A stretch of DNA of 64,000 bases, taken from positions 1 to 64,000 of the forward strand of contig NZ_CALMAT010000024.1 in NCBI RefSeq assembly GCF_937859865.1, written 5' to 3'. The number at the start of each line of letters is the position of its first letter. Position 1 is the stretch's first letter. The notes beneath the pieces are model-generated. The model saw only the letters and a list, made by a program, of their open reading frames with translations. It did not search any database and was not told the DNA's origin. The DNA is from an uncultured Mucilaginibacter sp. Lineage in GTDB: Bacteria; Bacteroidota; Bacteroidia; Sphingobacteriales; Sphingobacteriaceae. The position numbers and the translations under genes are program-made. Below, piece by piece: positions 25,630 through 34,796 of the stretch.

Positions 25630-28629
25630 TTATTTTAAAATAACATTTAAACCCACAGAGAAAGTCCGGGTACGGGGGTAATAATTACCAAAGTCCCCAC
25701 CTGTTGAAACTGACTGAGTTTGCGGATTATAATAACTACTAACATCTATTTCAGGATCCAGGCCTTTGTATTTTGTAATTAACGCTAAATTTTGACCGGT
25801 TAGGGATACCCGTAAAGCACTAATATATTTAACTTTAGTTAGGTTAAACCGATATCCAACTGATAGGTTTTCCCATCTTAAAAACGAACCGTTCTCTAAC
25901 CAAAGGTCTGAACCATATTGTGAGGAAGCTATTCCTAAGGGAATGGCGCTTTCCAATAAGTTTGCTTTACCTAAGTTCTGTTCTAAACTCAATTGCTGCC
26001 TTAGGCCGTTGTAAATTTTGTTGCCGCCCGAACCACGCCAAACCATGGAAGCATCAAAGTTTTTATAACTGAAGCTTGGTGTAAAAGCATAATTATATTT
26101 TGGTAAAGATTGCCCTTCGCTTATCCTGTCTTGACTTTGATTGCCCTGGTCAATTACACCGTCTTTATTCTGGTCAACAACGGTTTCTGCATTATTTGCA
26201 TCTTTTCCAAGGTGTTGTAAAATAAGATAAGAACCAATAGGTTTACCTACAACAAGATAAGCATTTGGCCCCCAGGCAACATAATTCGTAGGTATATTAA
26301 AACCTTGTATATTACCTCCCAGGCTTAATACCTTGTTTTGCAGTAAAGTTCCGTTGCCTGCAAGGGTTAATGTGGTATTGTTGCTTTTAATAACCGTATA
26401 ACTTAAAGTAAGCTCCAGCCCTCGGTTTTGTAAACTACCAACGTTTGCAAGAATGTTACCAACAAAAAATGGTCCTTGTACTGGCACAGAATAATTAAAC
26501 AAAAGATTGTCTGTATTAGCGGTAAACACATCCACAGTACCGGTAAGCCTGTCATTAAGAAATCCAAAATCTAAGCCGGCATTAGCCTGCTTTTTAGTTT
26601 CCCATTTCAAATTTGGATTTGCGTTTTGGCTATAAAAATAATTTGGAATTGTAGTTCCCCCAAAAAATACTGAAGGTGGGGTTCCTTGCCCTACTAATGC
26701 AATCGAATTTTGCGGCCCAATTCCCTGCTGGTTACCGGTAACACCATAGCCAACCCTAAATTTAAGGCTACTCAATGTATGCTGGTTTTTCATGAAATCT
26801 TCCTGGTCAACCCGCCATGCCAATGATGCGGAAGGAAAATTTCCCCATTTGTTATTTGCACCAAATACCGTTGAACCATCGCGCCTAAAACTTGCGGTAA
26901 GCAGGTAACGGTCATTGTAGGAATAATTAACCCTACCCAGTAAAGAAACCAGCCTTCTGTCATTTTTGTAGGAAGAAATATCGCCCTGGAAAACTTTTGA
27001 AATATCGCCCAATTGTAAAGCATTATAACTTGCAAGGTCATTTACAAAGCCTCTGGCCTGTGTAAAACTGCCGTTGTAAGTTTGTGCCTGCCACTCATAT
27101 ACGGCAGTTGCATCCAGGTGGTTTTTTCCAAAATCATGTTTGTAACTCAAATTAATGTCCATTAATTTTTCGTCCGTATGATCATTGTGAATATTACCAA
27201 ACCCGTTATAATCAATGGCTGTTTGATCCGTTGATGCAGCAGGCAAATAATAACCGGAGTTAAAATCAATTTTTCTCCAACTGCCAAACCAGCCGGCCGA
27301 TAACCCTTTATAAATATCCAAGTCTCCTCTTAAACTAGTAAAAAGGTTATTCGTGGCACCATTATTTTGAACAGTTTTAGCAACCGCATAAGGGTTGGTG
27401 TAATGAAAAACATTTGGGTCCCGGTAATAAGTTCCATCCGTATTAAATACAGGGTCGGTTGGCCTTGCTACATTGGCTTGATTGATTAAAATTGAACTAA
27501 AAGCATTATTACCTACACCTGTAGGGCTGTAATTAGCATTGTTAATACCGCTATTTACGTTCATGGTAATGGTCAATTTATCATCCAGGGCTTTTTGCGT
27601 TGCAGTGATCCGGCCGATATAATTTTGGTATTTTGAATTGATAACCACACCAGTTTGGCTAATAGCCGTTACGGATGCACGGTAATTAAACGAATTGGCA
27701 CCGCCGCCAATAGCCAGGGTATGGTTTTGGGTAAAACCGTTTTGGGTAAGCAGGTTATACCAATCGGTATTTGAGCCGTGGTTTGCGGAAATATTTACGC
27801 CTAACAGGTTGGCCTGGTTTGACCACTCATCTGCATTTAATACATGCAACTTTTTAGGGATTATATCCAATGAACTGTTTTCGGTATATTCAACACTGGT
27901 TTTACCAGCAGCAGTCTTTTTAGTGGTAATAATAATTACGCCCGGCGCACCGCGTGAACCATAGATCGCAGTTGCAGAGGCATCTTTTAATATATCCACT
28001 GTGGCTATTTCGCTTGGCGGCACTTGGTTTAACAAATCTATGTTGCCCTGTACGCCATCAACCACAACCAAAGGATCATTACCACCTTGAAGCGAAGTAA
28101 TACCACGGATACGCACGGATGGAGCAGAGCCAGGCTCACTGCCAACTTGTGAAATGTTTACGCCCGCCGCTTTGCCTGCAATTTGTTGTAATGGGTTGGT
28201 GATAGGCCCCGGGTTTAAATCCTTGCTTCCCAGGTTTGTTACCGCGCCCGTTACGTCCGATTTTCTAACCGTTCCGTAACCAACCACTACAACTTCATTT
28301 AGCGATTGCGATGTTGGCTGTACTTGAAAATTAACCTGCACATTGGCAGTTCCGCTAACCGTTACCGATTTTTTAAGCGGTGTGTAACCTACAAACTGGG
28401 CAGTTAAACTGTAAGTGCCGGGTTGTACACCGCTTATACGATAGTTGCCGTCCACATCGGTTGTAGCACCCAGGGCAGTGCCGTCTATGGTTACGCTGGC
28501 ACCGGGCAAGGGCTGGCTTTTTTCGTCAATCACTTTTCCTGATATTGAAGCATTTTGTGCAAAAGCGATAAAAGCATTGATTAAAAACAGCATGGTCAGG
28601 CCATACTTAAAAAAGTAGATTCTCTTCAT
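25630..28629 (-). CDS. SusC/RagA family TonB-linked outer-membrane transporter
   Basis: The 999-residue protein has a signal peptide (ending INAFIAFAQ) and a carboxypeptidase-regulatory-like domain (about 27-110). The SusC motif LNEVVVVGYGTVRKSDVTGA is followed by the plug (SVRIRGITSLQGGNDPLVVV, YGSRGAPGVIIITTKK) and a 22-strand barrel ending in a typical aromatic C-terminus. It has no STN domain, so it is not linked to an anti-sigma factor. It imports oligosaccharides with SusD. It is the first gene of the minus-strand alpha-glucan locus; the promoter lies in the 520-base gap upstream. Confidence 0.95.
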   Translation of the reverse strand: MKRIYFFKYGLTMLFLINAFIAFAQNASISGKVIDEKSQPLPGASVTIDGTALGATTDVDGNYRISGVQPGTYSLTAQFVGYTPLKKSVTVSGTANVQVNFQVQPTSQSLNEVVVVGYGTVRKSDVTGAVTNLGSKDLNPGPITNPLQQIAGKAAGVNISQVGSEPGSAPSVRIRGITSLQGGNDPLVVVDGVQGNIDLLNQVPPSEIATVDILKDASATAIYGSRGAPGVIIITTKKTAAGKTSVEYTENSSLDIIPKKLHVLNADEWSNQANLLGVNISANHGSNTDWYNLLTQNGFTQNHTLAIGGGANSFNYRASVTAISQTGVVINSKYQNYIGRITATQKALDDKLTITMNVNSGINNANYSPTGVGNNAFSSILINQANVARPTDPVFNTDGTYYRDPNVFHYTNPYAVAKTVQNNGATNNLFTSLRGDLDIYKGLSAGWFGSWRKIDFNSGYYLPAASTDQTAIDYNGFGNIHNDHTDEKLMDINLSYKHDFGKNHLDATAVYEWQAQTYNGSFTQARGFVNDLASYNALQLGDISKVFQGDISSYKNDRRLVSLLGRVNYSYNDRYLLTASFRRDGSTVFGANNKWGNFPSASLAWRVDQEDFMKNQHTLSSLKFRVGYGVTGNQQGIGPQNSIALVGQGTPPSVFFGGTTIPNYFYSQNANPNLKWETKKQANAGLDFGFLNDRLTGTVDVFTANTDNLLFNYSVPVQGPFFVGNILANVGSLQNRGLELTLSYTVIKSNNTTLTLAGNGTLLQNKVLSLGGNIQGFNIPTNYVAWGPNAYLVVGKPIGSYLILQHLGKDANNAETVVDQNKDGVIDQGNQSQDRISEGQSLPKYNYAFTPSFSYKNFDASMVWRGSGGNKIYNGLRQQLSLEQNLGKANLLESAIPLGIASSQYGSDLWLENGSFLRWENLSVGYRFNLTKVKYISALRVSLTGQNLALITKYKGLDPEIDVSSYYNPQTQSVSTGGDFGNYYPRTRTFSVGLNVILK

Positions 28630-29151
28630 TCTTAATTTTATTTAAATTTTAGGTTGTTACAACTGTATACTTCAGATGTAGTATAATTGTTACCTCAAAG
28701 TAAACGAGGTTTAAAGATTTTAACAAATGCGATTGACCTCAATATTAAAGAAAATTGTATTTTATAAATTTAATTCATTATAAGACAACTTTTTATAGAA
28801 TTTAAAACAGTTTGATTATATAGATAAGATGTAGGTTATTAAAACAGTTTTTAAAGATTTTTAGCCTTAATATTGTTAGAAACAAATTTTCTGTTGTATC
28901 GTGTAGAATTTAAAAAAATCGTAGTATGCTTTGTTTAATAAAGGAAGTGAATTAATAGTTTCACTCGAAGATGATTTTAGTAATCATTACCGAAGCAATA
29001 AAAAAATGAAGGTAGCAAAGCTTTATTAATAGCTTACACACACTCTAATTTCATAATTGTAAAGATGATAAAGGAACCGGGATAAAATGCTTTTCTCTTT
29101 TTTGTTATTTTAGTAATTTACCTAAAACTCGTAATACAACAGGCTTTTGTT
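28630..29151. other. Divergent promoter region between susC and tolC-like genes
   Basis: No gene is seen. TATACT (28666-28671) and AGTATA (28680-28685) form a small inverted repeat about 45 bases upstream of susC, a possible activator site. On the minus strand, TTTG at 28694-28697 and TACATCTG resemble Bacteroidota -33/-7 elements, but with short spacing. Both promoters of the divergent operons must be here; I cannot place them firmly. Confidence 0.35.
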
Positions 29152-30597
29152 ATGAATTTCGAATTATCTTTTAAAAGGTTATTAATTGTAATACTTTGTA
29201 CAATGAACTTACTCTTTTCACACATAAATTCATACGCACAGCTTAAAATAACTTTACAACAAGCCATTGATTCTACCCTAAACCGAAACCTGCAAATTAA
29301 ACAGGCACAATTTAATGCTGCTTTTACCGAAGAAAACTTAAAGCAAGCCAAGTATAATTTATTGCCTAGTATCAGTGCCAGTCCGCAATCTTCTTTTAAC
29401 TGGGGGCGTACATTAGATGTTTCTACTTATAATTACATCAACCAACGAGTATTTTTGGTAAATGGTAGTTTTAACACCCAAGTAGCCTTATTTCAGGGCG
29501 GACAATTACGAAGGCAAATTGTACAGAACAAGTTGTTGCTCGAAGCCGACCAAAGTAACATAGCCAAAATAAAAAATGATTTGATCTTATCCGTGGCTAC
29601 TACTTTTTTGCAGGTTATGGCCAGTGAAGATCTGTTAAAAGCGGCCAGGCAACAAGTGCAGGTAGCTAAACTCGGTGTAGAAAGGACACAAAAAAGCTAT
29701 AACGCAGGTAATAAATCTTTGGCTGATTTGGCTCAGGCACAAGCCCAGCAAGCGACTACCGAATTAGATGAAACGAATATCCAAAATACTTTAGAGGCCA
29801 ACCTGCTTACCTTAAAGCAATTGATGGAAATGCAAACTATAACGCTTGATCTAATAAAACCTGATATTAGTAAACTGACCAACGAAAGCAGGAAATTAGA
29901 CACAGCAGCATTATGGAAGGAAGTTTTAGCCGTTAACCCGGATATTAAACTGGCAAACCTGCAAAAGAATGCTGCTTATCAAAATATTAGGGTTGCCAAG
30001 AGCAGTTTATACCCAAGTTTGTATTTATTTGGTTCCATAGGTTCTAACTTTTCGGATGCCCGTTCCTTAATTACCGGCACAAAACAGGTTGGTTTTGATA
30101 CAGTCGGTTTTGTAAATGGCACCAACCAACGTGTACTAGAACCTGCTTATCGTTCAACTGTTAACAGTTATCCTTTTTTAAGGCAGTTTTCTGATAACTT
30201 TTATCAATCGGCAGGTATTACCCTGCAAATCCCATTATTAAACCATTTTAACAGTCAAACTAATATCCGTAAAGCCAAAATCACTTACCAAAATGCACAA
30301 GTAGCCGTGCAATTAACAGTTAATAATTTATACAAAATATTTAATCAGGCTTTAGCGGATTTGAATGCTGCAAACAAACGCTTGGCAGCAAACCAAAGCA
30401 ATTACCAGGCAACCAAACAAGTGCTTTATGTAAGCGAAAAACGTTATCAGGCAGGTTTGCTTAATTCGGTGGATTATAATATTGCGCTCACTAATTTTAA
30501 TAAGGTTGAATTTGATTTGATCCAGGCAAAGTATGACTTGGTTTTTAGAAACAAGGTGATTGATTACTATTTAGGGAAACCTCTAATATTAAATTGA
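29152..30597 (+). CDS. TolC family outer-membrane efflux protein
   Basis: The 481-residue protein has a signal peptide ending INSYAQ. The two TolC-type repeats are visible (LTLQQAIDSTLNRNLQIKQA near the start; TLQIPLLNHFNSQTNIRKAK in the second half) with the long alpha-helical segments rich in Gln and Ala. It forms the outer-membrane duct for a type I-like secretion system. It is the first gene of the cluster that also encodes the C39 ABC transporter (36424) and HlyD adaptor (38605), so it probably completes that exporter. Confidence 0.92.
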   Translation: MNFELSFKRLLIVILCTMNLLFSHINSYAQLKITLQQAIDSTLNRNLQIKQAQFNAAFTEENLKQAKYNLLPSISASPQSSFNWGRTLDVSTYNYINQRVFLVNGSFNTQVALFQGGQLRRQIVQNKLLLEADQSNIAKIKNDLILSVATTFLQVMASEDLLKAARQQVQVAKLGVERTQKSYNAGNKSLADLAQAQAQQATTELDETNIQNTLEANLLTLKQLMEMQTITLDLIKPDISKLTNESRKLDTAALWKEVLAVNPDIKLANLQKNAAYQNIRVAKSSLYPSLYLFGSIGSNFSDARSLITGTKQVGFDTVGFVNGTNQRVLEPAYRSTVNSYPFLRQFSDNFYQSAGITLQIPLLNHFNSQTNIRKAKITYQNAQVAVQLTVNNLYKIFNQALADLNAANKRLAANQSNYQATKQVLYVSEKRYQAGLLNSVDYNIALTNFNKVEFDLIQAKYDLVFRNKVIDYYLGKPLILN

Positions 30598-30712
30598 ATA
30601 ATAATTTCAGTTAATCAAAGAAATAAGATAACATGGAGCATTAAAATTTATTTTGAAATAATTTTTGTTTTCTAAATTATTTAACTTTAGCTTTAAAAAA
30701 TAAATTGATGAT

Positions 30713-32332
30713 ATGCTTAATTTTACCAATCGGGCCAATCCTGATGAGGTATTATTTAACTTATTAAAGCTGTATAATCTTTCTTTTACTTCCGAGACAG
30801 TTTCTCAAGAGTTAAATACCCATCCTGATTATCCCAGTTTACTGGCTTTAAATGACGTTGCTTTAAACTTTGGGCTTCATTGTGCCGCTTACCAGATAAG
30901 TAACGAGGATTTGTTTGATGTACCCTGTCCTTTTATTGCATATAGTACCAATCAGGGCAGTGAATTTACGTTGGTTACCAAAATTACGAAAGACACAGTC
31001 GCTGTCGACTTGGGGAATGGCAGGAAAAAAATTAGTTTAACAGATTTTAAAAGTAAGTTTACCGGGACTGTATTGGTTGCAGATGAGGTGAATCAAAATA
31101 TTAAGAGTCAATCGAAATTAAGTTTAGCAAAACTATTTAATTCGTTCCGTTACTTTATTGCTCCTTTACTGTTGGTGTTGGCTTTAATATCCGGGTTATT
31201 CCTTCATTTTAATAGCTTCAATAGTATAACATTGCCGTATGTGCTGTTGCTGCTTTTTAAGAGCGCCGGCGTTTTGGTAAGTATTTTGTTATTGATACAA
31301 AGCATTGACCAAAATAATCCTTTAATTCAAAAACTTTGTGGTGGCAGCAGTAAAACTGATTGTAATGCGATATTAACTTCAAAAGCGGCAACTGTTTTTA
31401 AAGAATTGAGCTGGAGCGAAGTAGGTTTATTTTATTTTACTGGAACCTGGCTTGTCCTGATGTCTAGCCATGGTTTAACTATCATGCTTCAGGCACTGGC
31501 AATCCTTAATATTGTTAGCTTGCCTTATACCTTTTACTCCATTTATTACCAGGCAAAGGTAGCTAAACAATGGTGTAAACTCTGCTGTGCGGTACAAGCT
31601 TTGCTTTGGCTGGAGTTTTTCTCCTTAGTTTTGTTTTCTCCAAGTTTGTTTAACATTGGCTCGTTTGCAGTTTTATCATCCGTTCTGTTGTCAACAGGAT
31701 TAAATCTTTTTATTTGCCTCGCATTACCTATAGCCCTTTGGTTGTTGCTAAAGCCATTGTTGTTAAAGGCACAGCAATCCAAATCTTTAAAAAGCCAACT
31801 TAGAAAGCTTAAGTATAACAAGGAATTCTTTGATCAACTGCTGTTTGTACAACCGAAATATGCCACGCCTGATGAAAATTGGAGTATTGTGTTGGGAAAT
31901 GTTAATGCAGAAAATATCATTACCATGGTAAGCAACCCTTATTGTCCGCCTTGTGCCAAAACCCACCAAATTTTGGATGAATGGTTAGATAAGCGGGATG
32001 ATTTGCAAGTGCGGTTGGTATTTACAGCTAATAATTCGGAAGCTGATATAAAAACACCTGTTACCCGGCATTTAATGGCGTTAAATGCTTGGCCTGAAAA
32101 AAGTATGATAAAAAGAGCTTTGCACGACTGGTATGGGCAAACGCAGAAAAATTATGAAGCATGGGCTAAAGTTTACCCGGTAGCATTAGTTGAAAGTGAA
32201 TATTATAAGTTAGATAAGCAAAGCATTTGGTGTGACATGGCAGAAATAAAAGCCACGCCCACATTTTTAATTAACGGTTACCGTTTACCAGAATTGTACC
32301 AATTAAACGATATTAAATACCTGCTGAATTAG
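30713..32332 (+). CDS. Degenerate C39 domain - VKOR - thioredoxin fusion (disulfide-forming enzyme)
   Basis: The 539-residue protein has three parts. Residues 1-125 look like a C39 peptidase domain (HPDYPSLLALNDVALNFGLH), but the catalytic Cys and His are missing. Then come several membrane helices with VKOR features: Cys209 and Cys217 (KLCGGSSKTDCN) and the quinone-side pair Cys288-x-x-Cys291 (KQWCKLCCA). The C-terminal thioredoxin-like domain carries CPPC at 411-414. VKOR fusions form disulfides in exported proteins and pass electrons to quinone. In front of a gene for a six-cysteine peptide, this is the likely folding enzyme. The dead C39 domain may bind the double-glycine leader. Confidence 0.88.
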   Translation: MLNFTNRANPDEVLFNLLKLYNLSFTSETVSQELNTHPDYPSLLALNDVALNFGLHCAAYQISNEDLFDVPCPFIAYSTNQGSEFTLVTKITKDTVAVDLGNGRKKISLTDFKSKFTGTVLVADEVNQNIKSQSKLSLAKLFNSFRYFIAPLLLVLALISGLFLHFNSFNSITLPYVLLLLFKSAGVLVSILLLIQSIDQNNPLIQKLCGGSSKTDCNAILTSKAATVFKELSWSEVGLFYFTGTWLVLMSSHGLTIMLQALAILNIVSLPYTFYSIYYQAKVAKQWCKLCCAVQALLWLEFFSLVLFSPSLFNIGSFAVLSSVLLSTGLNLFICLALPIALWLLLKPLLLKAQQSKSLKSQLRKLKYNKEFFDQLLFVQPKYATPDENWSIVLGNVNAENIITMVSNPYCPPCAKTHQILDEWLDKRDDLQVRLVFTANNSEADIKTPVTRHLMALNAWPEKSMIKRALHDWYGQTQKNYEAWAKVYPVALVESEYYKLDKQSIWCDMAEIKATPTFLINGYRLPELYQLNDIKYLLN

Positions 32333-32431
32333 CAGCAACAAGATACTTTGCAAAGGTAAAGGAGCATGCACTTTAATAATACATGCCGTTTTAAAGTCGG
32401 GGCGTGTCCGGTAATTTTAATAATTAAAATC

Positions 32432-32623
32432 ATGGAAAAGAAAAAAAACATTTTTGGGGACATTAAAAGTATGTTGACCAGAGACCAAATGAAACAAATT
32501 AAAGGTGGAAGTGGCGCTAGTTGGGGTAGTTGTATGGATGAATGTGCCTACGGTTCCCAATGCTCTAGTGGTCAGTGTATTTTAGCGCGTTGTTCAAATG
32601 GCACTTTCTTTATTTGCCAATAA
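32432..32623 (+). CDS. Cysteine-rich double-glycine leader peptide precursor
   Basis: This is a 63-residue precursor. The start at 32432 gives MEKKKNIFGDIKSMLTRDQM followed by KQIKGG, the GG-Bacteroidales natural-product leader (L[ST]R[DE]xMKxIxGG). An earlier ATG at 32366 adds 22 residues with no leader features. Cleavage after Gly-Gly would release about 36 residues with six cysteines (SWGSCMDECAYGSQCSSGQC, then ILARCSNGTFFICQ), so up to three disulfides. It is the likely substrate of the C39 transporter and of the VKOR/thioredoxin proteins on either side. A terminator follows directly, so it can be highly transcribed. The activity (bacteriocin, signal or other) is unknown. Confidence 0.85.
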   Translation: MEKKKNIFGDIKSMLTRDQMKQIKGGSGASWGSCMDECAYGSQCSSGQCILARCSNGTFFICQ

Positions 32624-32633
32624 TTAATGTATA

Positions 32634-32671
32634 AAAAAGAGGAGCTAATAATATTTATACTCCTCTTTTTA
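32634..32671 (+). terminator. Rho-independent terminator behind the precursor gene
   Basis: AAAAAGAGGAG (32634-32644) pairs with CTCCTCTTTTT (32660-32670). It starts 11 bases after the precursor stop codon. It would end transcription of the tolC-VKOR-peptide unit or allow only part of it through to the downstream genes. Confidence 0.85.
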
Positions 32672-32920
32672 TGAATGTTTAGGACACATTTTAAATTATT
32701 ATATTTGTTTTTTTACTACTTCTATCACTTAAAAATTAACAAATTGTTATGCTCTTTGAGTGTTTTCCAAATCGAAACAAAACTTAGTAATATAAAAGAA
32801 GAGGTATTATTCATATGATAAATATATATCACTCTTTTTATAAGAAATATTTATTACGAGTTTAAAGAAGGAATTTCAGTCGTTTATCCAATTTCAACGG
32901 ATTAAAACTAATATAATAAT

Positions 32921-34465
32921 ATGAAATCTTTTTGTTGTTGTAAAGTACTTCTGTATTTTTTAACTTTTTTGTGCGTAAATAAAATTTACGCACAAAATAA
33001 ATTCACCCATACTCTTGCAGAACTTGGACAAATACAAACTTTAAAAGCGCAGGTAGAAGCATATCCAGAAAGCGAACGGGCAAATCAGGCTTTTATTAAT
33101 GCTTTTGATATAGACGACCCGGCTTTAGAAACGCAGTATGGTGCCTGGATCAAGGAATTTCCTAAAAGTTTTACCATAGCTTTTACAATAGGTAAAGCCT
33201 ATTCTAATCACGGAAATTCTAAAGCTGTCCCTTTCCTACAGCAGGCAAGCATGTTAAAACCTGATGATGATCAAATCTGGTACATGCTGGCGGGTGACGC
33301 GTACTTAAGAAACAATCTAAAGCTCCGCCAAGGATATTTGAAGAAAGCAATGCAGTGCGCGCCGGAGAATGTTAACTACGTCCTTAATTACGCTTCTTCC
33401 TTTGAACAAACTGATCCTGCCCGCAGAGATTCCATATATTTAGAGATCGCCAAATGGTCCACTAATAATGACAATGCAGAGTTAGCTTTATCACTTTTAG
33501 CTAATAATACCAGTTCGCCTGTTCAAAAAGTAATTTATTATAAACAGCTTTATATCAGGCAAACAAAACCACATTCTGGAGCGTATTCTCCTGCCATGAC
33601 AGCATATTTTGATTTGCTATTAAGCACCGATCCCGTGCAGGCGATAGATTTGGGGCAAGCCATGATTATAGAAGATAAGCTATTTGTGGATGTTTGGCAA
33701 GAGCGACTAAAGGTGGCATCACAATTCATTCAGGCCAGAAATCTTTTAGCACAAAATAAGTCTAAAGAAGCTATCGCAATATTGAACCAGGTAAAATTAG
33801 ATAATAACCAACTTGGACATCACATTAATGCTAAAGAAACATTAGTTCTTTTTAAAGCCGAGGCATCTGATGCAGACAAACAAGTTAGAGCAGCATATGA
33901 CAGTCTTACTGTCGCTTACAGTAAATTTCCAACCGATAAGTTTCATGTAGCCCTGTTAAAGTACGCAGTAAAGCTGGGTCTGGATAGTAACCAGGTTGCA
34001 GAAAATATCAAAAAAACAAGGATTAGTAGCGCTAAAAAAGCAACTGATTTTCGCTTGGAAAATTACTACAATTCGGCAAAAGCTTCTTTAGCTGATTATA
34101 CAGGTAAAGTAGTGTTACTTACATACTGGTTCCCAGGTTGTGGCCCATGTAGAGATGAGTTCCCACATTTTGAATCTGTAATGAAAAAAGTGAGCCGCCA
34201 GGAGGTAGCTTATATAGGCTTAAATATTTTTCCTTCACAAAATGAATACGTACTGCCCTTTTTAAAAGAAAGTGGTTATAGTTTCATACCATTGCAGGAC
34301 GACCTAAAAAGAGCAAAAGGAACGCTGGATGCCCAGGCATTTCCAACAAATTATTTACTGGATCAAAAAGGCCGGATCATTTTTTCAAATTTTAAGATTG
34401 ACACAGAAAATGAAAAAACGCTTGAACGGATGATTCAGGAAACCCTCGCAGCTAAAGGTTATTGA
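32921..34465 (+). CDS. TPR - TlpA-like thioredoxin protein, exported
   Basis: The 514-residue protein has a signal peptide ending KIYAQ. A long helical part with TPR-like repeats follows (about 30-330: FTIAFTIGKAYSNHGNSKAV, DDDQIWYMLAGDAYLRNNLK). The C-terminal TlpA/ResA-type thioredoxin domain contains WFPGCGPCRDEFPHF, with CGPC at 407-410 and the cis-Pro context AQAFPTNYLLD. It acts in the periplasm, probably as a reductase or isomerase for disulfides. As neighbour of the six-cysteine precursor, it is a candidate to correct mispaired disulfides. A gap with a TGCTTC element separates it from the next gene. Confidence 0.85.
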   Translation: MKSFCCCKVLLYFLTFLCVNKIYAQNKFTHTLAELGQIQTLKAQVEAYPESERANQAFINAFDIDDPALETQYGAWIKEFPKSFTIAFTIGKAYSNHGNSKAVPFLQQASMLKPDDDQIWYMLAGDAYLRNNLKLRQGYLKKAMQCAPENVNYVLNYASSFEQTDPARRDSIYLEIAKWSTNNDNAELALSLLANNTSSPVQKVIYYKQLYIRQTKPHSGAYSPAMTAYFDLLLSTDPVQAIDLGQAMIIEDKLFVDVWQERLKVASQFIQARNLLAQNKSKEAIAILNQVKLDNNQLGHHINAKETLVLFKAEASDADKQVRAAYDSLTVAYSKFPTDKFHVALLKYAVKLGLDSNQVAENIKKTRISSAKKATDFRLENYYNSAKASLADYTGKVVLLTYWFPGCGPCRDEFPHFESVMKKVSRQEVAYIGLNIFPSQNEYVLPFLKESGYSFIPLQDDLKRAKGTLDAQAFPTNYLLDQKGRIIFSNFKIDTENEKTLERMIQETLAAKGY

Positions 34466-34518
34466 AGTACTGAGATGCTCTTGCTAAACTGCACGTAGAA
34501 AAGAAATTGAAAATTTTA

Positions 34519-34680
34519 GAGCCTTTTTAAATTTTATTTGTATAAAAATCACAATGCTTCTTTTAGCATTATAAAATTGGTGCTTATAACGTACCTCCAT
34601 AAAAAGCGAATCATATCTGACTGTTTTTTAGGCGATAAAAGAAGCATAGAAAAATAAATTAGCAAAAATTTAAACAGGTG
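34519..34680. repeat. TGCTTC inverted-repeat element 7
   Basis: The outer left repeat is GCCTTTTTAAATTTT at 34521. Inner arms are ATGCTTCTTTTAGC at 34554 and GGCGATAAAAGAAGCAT ending at 34647. The outer right repeat AAATTTAAACAGG reaches 34679. It lies in the 331-base gap between the TlpA-like and glycosyltransferase-like genes of the peptide cluster. I see nothing else in that gap. Confidence 0.88.
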
Positions 34681-34796
34681 CTTAAGGTAAAAGATTATTT
34701 TAAGCATAAAAAACACTACAAAGTTTCCAGATTAAGAAGTACAGGTCTGAACTCTATTCCAACTATATATTAATTTCAGTTTTAAAAGTAATTAGA

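Noticed and set aside
32366-32431. Longer N-terminus for the cysteine-rich precursor
   Set aside because: The extra 22 residues contain two Cys and a hydrophobic stretch unlike GG leaders, whereas MEKKKNIFGD at 32432 is a standard leader start.
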